NCBI GenBank assembly: GCA_910586455.1
Contig: CAJUHX010000046.1
Location: 4,496 to 16,141, forward strand
Source of the DNA: an uncultured Muribaculaceae bacterium
Lineage (GTDB): Bacteria; Bacteroidota; Bacteroidia; Bacteroidales; Muribaculaceae
Direction: 5' to 3'
Length of the DNA stretch: 11,646 nucleotides
Shown: positions 1 to 6,724 of the stretch, in pieces
Position numbering within the stretch: position 1 is the stretch's first letter
How the letters are laid out: each line of letters starts with the position of its first letter
The notes under the pieces: model-generated
Seen by the model: only the letters and a program-made list of their open reading frames with translations
Database searches by the model: none
Told to the model about the DNA's origin: nothing
Made by a program: the position numbers and the translations under genes

Positions 1-2958
1 TTTCTGCGCCAGGTTGCGGCATACTTCAGCAGCCGCGCCACTATCGACAACATGGCCGAGCTGGTAATGGTTGTGCCTAATCGCCGCAGCGGTCTGTTTC
101 TGAAAAAACACTTCCAGCGCGAACTTGCCGGACGTGAACGCCCGGTGATGTTGCCGCGCTTCCATACCATGGGTCGTCTGGTACAGGACTTTGCCCAATG
201 TCCGTGTATGCCGCGCAACGAACAGCTGTTCCTGCTCTATGAGGCATACTGCGAGGTTTTGTCAGAAATGGGCGGACAGCAGCAGGCCCGTGAATTTGAC
301 CGCTTTGCTTTCTGGGGCGATATAATCATTAACGACTTCAACGACATCGACAGCTCGCTGGGCGATGCTTCGGCTGTGTTCCGCAATCTCAAAGGCATGA
401 AAGAGATTGCCGCCGACTTCCTTACCGACGATCAGAAGGAAATAGTACGTAAGCTGTGGGGCGATTCGATTTATACCCGTAGCGGCAGCGACAGTTTCTG
501 GCTACACCTCGAAAATGGCTCCGGACAATCGGTAATGAAGTCGAGTTTCATTCAGTTGTGGCAACTTTTAGGACCGCTCTACACGCGCTTCCATGAGAAA
601 CTCCGGCGCCTCGGACTCTGCACCGAAGGTTTGCAGCACCGCATGGCGGTAGAAGCCGCCCGGAACGGCAGGACACTCCGTCACCGCCGATACGCGTTTG
701 TGGGATTCTCTACTGTTAATAAAGCCGAGTTCGCACTGATGGATACGCTCCGTAAAAAAGGAGCCGCAACTTTTTTCTGGGATTTCGGCATGCTGCCGGC
801 CGAGGATTCACTTTCGACAATATTATGCGGTTTCAACGGTCTGGCCAAGGCGTTGCCGTCGCCCGACGACTTCGTTGTAGTGCCGGCAGAGTGGCCCGAA
901 AAAATCGAATGTATAGCTGTTCCATCCAATAATGGTCAGGCAAAGTATCTTGCAGGCGCATTGCGACAATGGAATAATAGCGACAAACAGCAGGAAAACT
1001 CCGGAGCGCCGAAAGATACTATGCTCGACACTGCCGTAGTGGTACCCGACGAAAGCATACTCTCTACTCTGGTACTGTCGCTGCCGCACGAAGTTGAGGC
1101 TGTGAACATAACCATGCGCCTGCCATACCGGAGCACTACCTTTGCATCGCTGCTGTCAGGAATCATATCAATGCAACTGCGGGCAAGGCTTATCCATGGC
1201 GAGTTCCATTTCTTCTTTGAGGATGTGGAGCGTATACTCTCGCATCCGCATCTGAGTGCCATAGCCGGCGAAAAAGCCTCTTTGGTGCTGAGAGAAATCT
1301 CAGCCCGCAAGATGTATAATGTGGCCGCTTCCGACCTGCAGCAGATGCTGCCGGAATTTGCCCGAATATTCCGGCCGGTGAAGAATCTTGGCGACATCGG
1401 CGAAATCCACAGCTTCACAATCAATATGATTGATGCTCTCGAGGATGCCTTCAGGAATCTGGCACACAACACAGACCTGATTGAATTCAGGATGCTTGCA
1501 TATTTCCGCGACCAACTTAAGGAACTGTTCCGGCTGATAGTGAAGTATGGCGTCAGCATGAGCGAGAATACTTACTTTACTCTTTTCGAACGACTTCTGT
1601 CGGCTAAACGTATCGACTTGCACGGCTCGCCACTGAAAGGCCTGCAGGTGATGGGCGTACTCGAAACCAGGGCTCTCGACTTCAACCGCGTGATAATTAT
1701 GTCGATGAACGAGCGCATATTTCCGCGCCGCAGCTATCTGCGCACAATGATACCCGACAATCTTCGTCGCACTTATGGTCTTAATACCGAGTCGGAGGCC
1801 GATGCCGCATACACATATTATTTCTACCGTCTTATCACAGGCGCCGATAATGTGAAGCTGCTTTACGACAACAGGCCTGCTTCGTTGGGTGCCGGTGAGG
1901 TATCGCGCTATATAAGCCAGCTGAAACATCTGCACAGCCACAAAAATGTTGTATTTTCCTCGATGGAGCTGGCTTCGGCGAGCGACAGCAGCCGTGAAAT
2001 AACAGTGCACAAAGACGAGAAGGTTATGTCTTTGCTCAATGAGTTCAAGGCCGGTGGCAGCCGCAACCTGTCGGCTTCGGCTTTAAAGACATATTTTTCA
2101 TGTCCTCTCAAATTCTATTTTGAGAAGGTCCGGCGCCTCTCGACCGACGACGAGGTCAAACCCTATCTCAACGCCGCCGACTATGGCACTGTGGTACACA
2201 ATGTGATGGAGTATATCTATAAGCCATACGAGGGCAAGGATATTACCCGCAAGCTAATCGACTCTATACTGAATACTCCCGACTTTATAATGAACGCTGT
2301 GCAGAAGGTGATGAGCGACTTTCTGAACCGCGACCGGATAAAGCGTGGCAAAGCGCCACGACCGATGAATACCGAATCACTGATTCTTTGTAGGGTGATT
2401 CATCATTTTGTGGTCAATGTGCTTAAAAACGAACGCGACACATACTGCAACCCTTCATTCCGATATATATGTGCCGAACACGAGGTGGTATCATCATGGA
2501 AAATCGATGATAATCTGTCGATAAACTTCAAAATGCTGATTGACCGTATAGATGAGGTGCAGCCGGGAAAATTACGTTTTATCGACTACAAGACAGGCGG
2601 CGACGCTACAAGCGCACCCAATGTCGGTTCGCTGTTCAGCGATTACCGTTGCAGCGCTATCTTCCAGTTGCTGCTCTATGCCGAGGCGTACAAAGCTATG
2701 GTTGACGAAAAAACTGATATTGAGCCGGTGGTGTACAACTTCACCTCCATTACCGCCAATGGCCGTATCGACCCTATAACCATTGCATCTGAACCGGTGA
2801 CCTGTTACGGCCAGACGCTGCGCGAGAATTATGTAGGATTACTCAAAGAAATAATCAGGCAGATATTCGATTCCGAAACACCCTTCGAACAGTGTAAGTA
2901 TTTGCCGTTCGGCTGTGCATGTTCGTACTGTTCGTTCGCCGACCTCTGCGGAAGATAA
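1..2958 (+). CDS. AddB-like PD-(D/E)XK nuclease with Fe-S cysteines (5' end outside the window)
   Basis: This is the large subunit-like protein of a Bacteroidetes AddAB/RecBCD-type double-strand-break repair nuclease. The frame is open from base 1, and the residues before the first ATG (base 52) continue the family's N-terminal pattern (FLRQVAAYF, then VVPNRRSG), so the real start lies upstream. Numbering from the ATG at 52, an inactivated-helicase-like region fills residues 1 to about 650, with a GVLETRALDF segment at 535-544; I see no Walker A motif in the visible part. The RecB-like nuclease domain runs from about 670: SCPLKFYF (Cys684), His716 in GTVVH, Asp831 in LIDRID, and Asp845 and Lys847 in FIDYKTG. 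Cys957, Cys960 and Cys966 form CxxCx5C, which with Cys684 matches the AddB/Cas4-type 4Fe-4S staple. An AddA-like helicase partner is expected nearby but is not in the window. The stop codon lies 4 bp before hemW, so co-transcription is likely. Domain assignment is firm; in vivo role is inferred. Confidence 0.9.
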   Translation, partial: FLRQVAAYFSSRATIDNMAELVMVVPNRRSGLFLKKHFQRELAGRERPVMLPRFHTMGRLVQDFAQCPCMPRNEQLFLLYEAYCEVLSEMGGQQQAREFDRFAFWGDIIINDFNDIDSSLGDASAVFRNLKGMKEIAADFLTDDQKEIVRKLWGDSIYTRSGSDSFWLHLENGSGQSVMKSSFIQLWQLLGPLYTRFHEKLRRLGLCTEGLQHRMAVEAARNGRTLRHRRYAFVGFSTVNKAEFALMDTLRKKGAATFFWDFGMLPAEDSLSTILCGFNGLAKALPSPDDFVVVPAEWPEKIECIAVPSNNGQAKYLAGALRQWNNSDKQQENSGAPKDTMLDTAVVVPDESILSTLVLSLPHEVEAVNITMRLPYRSTTFASLLSGIISMQLRARLIHGEFHFFFEDVERILSHPHLSAIAGEKASLVLREISARKMYNVAASDLQQMLPEFARIFRPVKNLGDIGEIHSFTINMIDALEDAFRNLAHNTDLIEFRMLAYFRDQLKELFRLIVKYGVSMSENTYFTLFERLLSAKRIDLHGSPLKGLQVMGVLETRALDFNRVIIMSMNERIFPRRSYLRTMIPDNLRRTYGLNTESEADAAYTYYFYRLITGADNVKLLYDNRPASLGAGEVSRYISQLKHLHSHKNVVFSSMELASASDSSREITVHKDEKVMSLLNEFKAGGSRNLSASALKTYFSCPLKFYFEKVRRLSTDDEVKPYLNAADYGTVVHNVMEYIYKPYEGKDITRKLIDSILNTPDFIMNAVQKVMSDFLNRDRIKRGKAPRPMNTESLILCRVIHHFVVNVLKNERDTYCNPSFRYICAEHEVVSSWKIDDNLSINFKMLIDRIDEVQPGKLRFIDYKTGGDATSAPNVGSLFSDYRCSAIFQLLLYAEAYKAMVDEKTDIEPVVYNFTSITANGRIDPITIASEPVTCYGQTLRENYVGLLKEIIRQIFDSETPFEQCKYLPFGCACSYCSFADLCGR

Positions 2959-2962
2959 TAAT

Positions 2963-4057
2963 ATGGCCGGACTGTACATACATATTCCCTACTGCCACAG
3001 CAAATGTGCCTACTGCGACTTTTACTCGCGACCCGACGACGGCAATATAGCTATGCTTGCCGACGTCATAGCCCGTGAATACAACATTAGAAAATCCGAG
3101 CTCCGCGAACAGCTGCATACAATATATATAGGCGGCGGCACTCCCTCTATTCTGCCCGACGACGTACTTGCACGCATTGTCGCTGCAGTGTGTCCTGCAG
3201 GCGCATCGCTGCGTGAGTTTACAATCGAGGCCAATCCCGAGGACATAAATCCTCGGCGGCTCGATTGCTGGCGTGCCCTCGGCATTGATCGCGTAAGCAT
3301 GGGTGTGCAGTCGTTGAACGATACTGAACTCAAGGCTGTAGGCCGCCGACATAGTGCGGCTATGGCGCTTGATGCAATTAATATGATACAGCAGGCCGGA
3401 TTCGACAAAATCAGCTGTGACCTTATATACGGCCTTCCGACACAAACGGTTGAATCATGGCGCGATTCTCTGTCGCGGCTCCTCGACACAGGCATCAGTC
3501 ATCTGTCGGCATATTCGCTGTCGTACGAAGAAGGCACACTGCTGTACGCACGTATGATTTCGGGCCGTGTCACTCCTGCCGACGACGATACAGTGGCCCG
3601 GATGTACGAATCACTTATCGGCATGGCAGCCGACCGCGGATTCCGCCACTACGAAATCTCGAACTTTGCCATGCCGGGGTTTGAGGCCATACATAATTCG
3701 TCCTACTGGAACTCTACTCCTTACCTCGGCCTTGGCCCTTCGGCGCATAGCTTCGACGGCTCTGTTCGTCGTGTCAATCCGGCATCGGTAAAAAAATACC
3801 TGCAGCAGATACCGTCGTTCGAAATAGAATCTGAAAGTACAGCCGACCGTCTTAACGACATCATCATAACGGCACTGCGCACCGATACCGGACTTGACCT
3901 GGCCGCTTTGCCTGCCGGCTTCCGAAACGAAGTCGAGCGGTCGGCCCGCAAGTGGCTCAACCGCTCGATGCTTGTATATCAGAATAATAGAATCGTAATT
4001 CCTGAACGTTACTGGCTTATGGCCGATGCCATAATGCGCGATCTTATTATCGTATAG
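2963..4057 (+). CDS. hemW: HemW, radical SAM family heme chaperone
   Basis: HemW binds heme and delivers it to heme proteins such as respiratory enzymes. It belongs to the radical SAM superfamily and was long misannotated as oxygen-independent coproporphyrinogen III oxidase. From the chosen ATG the protein has 364 residues, normal for the family, and starts MAGLYIHIPYC. Cys11, Cys15 and Cys18 form the CxxxCxxC motif that binds the 4Fe-4S cluster with SAM. GGGTPS at 57-62 is the glycine-rich SAM-binding segment, and GVQSLND lies at 114-120. HNSSYW at 244-249 matches the HNxxYW motif that separates HemW from true HemN. The HemW C-terminal domain follows from about residue 290. An ATG 48 bases upstream is also in frame but lies inside the preceding gene and would add residues the family lacks. 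The gene follows the AddB-like gene by 4 bp, and its last 11 bp overlap the 3' end of lon on the other strand. Confidence 0.95.
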   Translation: MAGLYIHIPYCHSKCAYCDFYSRPDDGNIAMLADVIAREYNIRKSELREQLHTIYIGGGTPSILPDDVLARIVAAVCPAGASLREFTIEANPEDINPRRLDCWRALGIDRVSMGVQSLNDTELKAVGRRHSAAMALDAINMIQQAGFDKISCDLIYGLPTQTVESWRDSLSRLLDTGISHLSAYSLSYEEGTLLYARMISGRVTPADDDTVARMYESLIGMAADRGFRHYEISNFAMPGFEAIHNSSYWNSTPYLGLGPSAHSFDGSVRRVNPASVKKYLQQIPSFEIESESTADRLNDIIITALRTDTGLDLAALPAGFRNEVERSARKWLNRSMLVYQNNRIVIPERYWLMADAIMRDLIIV

Positions 4058-6455
4058 GCGCCTGCTCGTGGCTTAGAGCGGATTCAATCACATCGGCTAC
4101 AGTATCGACATATACAAACTGCAAGCCCTTGCGATAAGCTTCCGGAATATCCTCCACGTTTTTGCGGTTTTCCGACGAAAGAATTATAGTTTCTATGCCG
4201 GCACGCTTAGCCGCAAGGATTTTTTCCTTTATGCCGCCCACCGGCAATACCTTGCCGCGCAGGGTAATCTCACCGGTCATAGCTATTCTTTCCTTGACTC
4301 TGCGACCGGTGAATGCCGATACAAGCGCCGTGGCCATGGTGATACCGGCCGACGGACCGTCTTTGGGTATCGCGCCCTCGGGGAAGTGAATATGAACATT
4401 GCTCTGTTCGAATCTGTCTGAACTTATTCCGCAGAGGTCGGCATGCGATTTTACCCATTGCAGGGCTATCGAGGCAGATTCCTTCATCACATCGCCCAGA
4501 TTGCCGGTTACAGTCAGGCGATCGCCTTTTCCGGGCGAGAGGCTTACCTCCACAAGCAGTATCTCTCCGCCGACCTGAGTCCATGCCAGACCGGTCACAA
4601 CTCCGGCAAAGTCATTACCCTCGTAGCGATCCTTATTATATATCGGTGTACCCAGCAGCTCTTTCAGGTCTTTCACATCAACAACATCGGAGAATGTGCC
4701 GCCGCTAACTTTTGCCAGAACGGCTTTGCGGGCCAATGCCGCCAATTTTTTCTCAAGCTGACGAACGCCGCTCTCGGCGGTGTACTCCTCTATTATATGA
4801 TTGTAGGCTTCGTCGCTCAGCTTCAACTCCGACTCGTCGAGCTTGTGTTCATTCAGAACACGCGGCAGCAGATGGCGGCGGGCAATCTCAATTTTTTCCT
4901 CGGGCAGGTAGCCGCTGAGGTCTATGATTTCAAGACGGTCGAGCAACGGCTGCTGCAGGGTGCTGAGCGTATTGGCCGTGGCAATAAACAGCACATGCGA
5001 CAAGTCGTAGTCGATGTCGATATAATTGTCGTGGAAAAACTTGTTCTGCTCCGGGTCGAGTACTTCAAGCAAAGCGGCCTCGGGGTCACCCTTGAAATCA
5101 CGTCCGATTTTGTCAACCTCATCGAGCAGAAGAACAGGATTGCTGCTGCCGGCGCGCTTAATGGCATCGATAATACGACCAGGCATAGCACCGATATAGG
5201 TACGGCGGTGTCCGCGTATCTCGGCCTCGTCGTGCAGACCGCCCAGCGACACCCTCTGGTAATTGCGGCCAAGAGCTTTGGCCACCGATTTGCCCAGTGA
5301 GGTTTTGCCTACGCCGGGAGGGCCTACAAGACATAAAATAGGGGCCTTGCCGCCCGGATTGTTTATAATCAGTGCCAGCTGCTCGAGTATTCGCTCCTTG
5401 ACTTTTTCAAGGCCATAATGGTCAGCTTCGAGAACCTCGCGGGCTTGGTCGAAATGCGGTTCGAAATCTGTCATGCGTCCCCATGGCAAATCAAGCAGAG
5501 TTTCGATATAGCTGTAGGCTACGGCATAGTCGGGCGATGTCGGGTTGAGGCGTCGTAGCTTGCCGAGTTCCTTGTCGAATGCGGCGCGGGCCTGTTCCGG
5601 CAGGTTGAGTTCATCGGCACGTTTAAGCAGACGATCAGCTTCGTCGCTGTCGCCATATAATTCCTCGCGTATGGTTTCCATCTGCTGCTGCAGAAAGGCA
5701 TTGCGGTTGTTGTTGTCGATGTTCTCCTTGGCCTTCATCATAATCTCGCGGGTGATTTTGATTTTTTCAAGGCGGTCGAACAGGCAACTTAACAGAAGTT
5801 CGGCGCGACGGTTGTAGCTGCAGCTGGCCAGCATGTCCATCTTGTCGGAAGTTTCTACGGGCGAAACTGTGCAGAGATAGTCGAGAAGTCGGGCATCATT
5901 GGTGTATGCCTTCATGTTCGACTTGATTTCCTCTACCGGGCCGTCGGGAGCAGCGCTCAGAATCTCCTGATTGGCATTGCGCACCGACTCCATAATCATA
6001 CGCAGCTCGTCCGGGTCGGTGACACGGTCGCCCGAAATGCGCACCTTGGCCACCGGGAAATCGCCACCGTCGGCAATCTGTTCTATCTTGAATTTCTTGC
6101 GGCTTTTGAGCAAAGCGGTTTTCGAGCCGTCGGGCAGGTCGAAAACATTCAGCACATCTGCTACCACACCGTAACTGCACAGTCCGGTGCTGAGGTCGGG
6201 ATGCTCGTCGTTGCTGTCGAGCTGGCATACCACGCCTATGGGGGTGGCCTCTTTGCTTGCCTGCGAAGCCAGTCTTATGGCCGATTCGCGGCCAAGGGCC
6301 ACAGGCACTACCACCTCAGGGAACAGTACCAGATTTTTTGTAACGAGTATAGGCAGACTGCTCAAGTCGGGCTTTTTTACAAACTTGCTTGCGTCTATGT
6401 CTATGCGTCCTATAGTCATCACTTTATTGTCATCATCGTTATTATCTGAAAACAT
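4047..6455 (-). CDS. lon: Lon, ATP-dependent serine protease (La)
   Basis: Lon is a cytoplasmic homohexameric AAA+ protease that degrades misfolded proteins and selected regulators. The product has 802 residues, the normal length. The N-terminal substrate-binding domain covers about 34-230 (LPILVTKNLVLFPEVVVPV), followed by a helical linker. The AAA+ module runs from about 340 to 580: Walker A GPPGVGKT at 378-385, Walker B LLLDEVDK around 442-449 (Asp445, Glu446) and a TAN sensor-1 segment near 493-495. The protease domain starts near 610 and carries the catalytic dyad Ser702 (PKDGPSAG) and Lys745 (GGIKEK); the 43-residue spacing equals that of E. coli Ser679 and Lys722. All key residues are intact. 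The chosen start gives an unusual Asp/Asn-rich tip (residues 3-10); Met13 is a possible alternative start. The gene appears to be monocistronic, diverging from the EF-G-like gene across a 269-bp gap and converging with hemW. Confidence 0.97.
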   Translation of the reverse strand: MFSDNNDDDNKVMTIGRIDIDASKFVKKPDLSSLPILVTKNLVLFPEVVVPVALGRESAIRLASQASKEATPIGVVCQLDSNDEHPDLSTGLCSYGVVADVLNVFDLPDGSKTALLKSRKKFKIEQIADGGDFPVAKVRISGDRVTDPDELRMIMESVRNANQEILSAAPDGPVEEIKSNMKAYTNDARLLDYLCTVSPVETSDKMDMLASCSYNRRAELLLSCLFDRLEKIKITREIMMKAKENIDNNNRNAFLQQQMETIREELYGDSDEADRLLKRADELNLPEQARAAFDKELGKLRRLNPTSPDYAVAYSYIETLLDLPWGRMTDFEPHFDQAREVLEADHYGLEKVKERILEQLALIINNPGGKAPILCLVGPPGVGKTSLGKSVAKALGRNYQRVSLGGLHDEAEIRGHRRTYIGAMPGRIIDAIKRAGSSNPVLLLDEVDKIGRDFKGDPEAALLEVLDPEQNKFFHDNYIDIDYDLSHVLFIATANTLSTLQQPLLDRLEIIDLSGYLPEEKIEIARRHLLPRVLNEHKLDESELKLSDEAYNHIIEEYTAESGVRQLEKKLAALARKAVLAKVSGGTFSDVVDVKDLKELLGTPIYNKDRYEGNDFAGVVTGLAWTQVGGEILLVEVSLSPGKGDRLTVTGNLGDVMKESASIALQWVKSHADLCGISSDRFEQSNVHIHFPEGAIPKDGPSAGITMATALVSAFTGRRVKERIAMTGEITLRGKVLPVGGIKEKILAAKRAGIETIILSSENRKNVEDIPEAYRKGLQFVYVDTVADVIESALSHEQAPIR

Positions 6456-6505
6456 ATATTATTCTTACGGATTTCGAGTAGTTTATCTACATGCAAAAGC
6501 GATGC

Positions 6506-6536
6506 CAAAATTACAAAAAAATATCCAATTATGAAA
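6506..6536 (-). promoter_or_regulatory. Candidate sigma-ABfr promoter of lon
   Basis: On the minus strand, TAATTTTG at 6513-6506 fits the Bacteroidetes -7 consensus TAnnTTTG exactly. Nineteen bases upstream, TTTC at 6536-6533 matches three of four bases of the -33 TTTG box. The implied transcript would start near base 6500 and give a leader of about 45 nt before the lon ATG. The run of seven T between the boxes adds to the AT-richness typical of these promoters. The consensus and spacing are established for the order; use in this organism is inferred. Confidence 0.6.
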
Positions 6537-6594
6537 ATGTACTTTTCGGCACCATTATACTTATTTCCGGCCTTAAATTTACAAATATCGATTT

Positions 6595-6610
6595 TATGTT
6601 GTTAAACATA
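6595..6610. promoter_or_regulatory. 16-bp palindrome TATGTT-N4-AACATA, candidate operator
   Basis: The sequence TATGTTGTTAAACATA is a perfect inverted repeat with 6-nt arms and a 4-nt centre, the shape bound by a dimeric helix-turn-helix regulator. It lies 115 bp before the EF-G-like start codon and just upstream of the candidate promoter boxes of that gene, where an activator could contact polymerase. It also sits about 100 bp upstream of the predicted lon start. In Bacteroides thetaiotaomicron the EF-G2 gene is activated by the CRP-like regulator Cur under carbon limitation. Whether this palindrome is the corresponding site is my inference, since I cannot check the motif. Short AT-rich palindromes can also arise by chance. 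Confidence 0.4.
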
Positions 6611-6620
6611 TAACTTTTGC

Positions 6621-6651
6621 TTTGTCGGTTTAGAAAAAAGAATTAAATTGC
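6621..6651 (+). promoter_or_regulatory. Weak candidate promoter of the EF-G2-type gene
   Basis: TTTG at 6621-6624 matches the -33 box. After a 19-base spacer, TAAATTGC at 6644-6651 matches four of the six fixed positions of the -7 consensus TAnnTTTG. The transcript would start near base 6657, leaving a leader of roughly 65 nt. A poor -7 box would suit an activator-dependent promoter. A second possibility is the AACTTTTG segment at 6612-6619, which lacks a good upstream box. No Shine-Dalgarno-like sequence precedes the ATG at 6725, as is normal in this phylum. Confidence 0.3.
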
Positions 6652-6724
6652 AAGCGAAAAATCTGATTAACCATAGCCGGATTATTACGGCGTTGGATTC
6701 ACTAACCAGTAAAACCCTAATAGC

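Noticed and set aside
1300..2010. 236-codon open frame antisense to the AddB-like gene
   Set aside because: It is a mirror of the sense codon bias with no domain, inside a well-supported coding region.
2915..2962. Earlier in-frame ATG for hemW
   Set aside because: It would overlap the AddB-like gene by 44 bp and add 16 residues with no counterpart before the conserved LYIHIPYC start of the family.
4443..5300. 285-codon open frame antisense to lon
   Set aside because: It covers the conserved Lon AAA+ and protease coding region, its translation resembles no family, and the sense gene explains the stretch fully.
6478..6490. Short inverted repeat GTAG-N5-CTAC in the lon leader
   Set aside because: Four-base arms in AT-rich sequence are expected by chance, and no conserved heat-shock or repressor element is recognisable.
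6671..6695. Possible hairpin in the EF-G2-type leader (GCCG-N8-CGGC with outer CCA/TGG pairs)
   Set aside because: The stem has only four plus three pairs separated by two mismatches. It matches no riboswitch or leader I know, and chance is a sufficient explanation.
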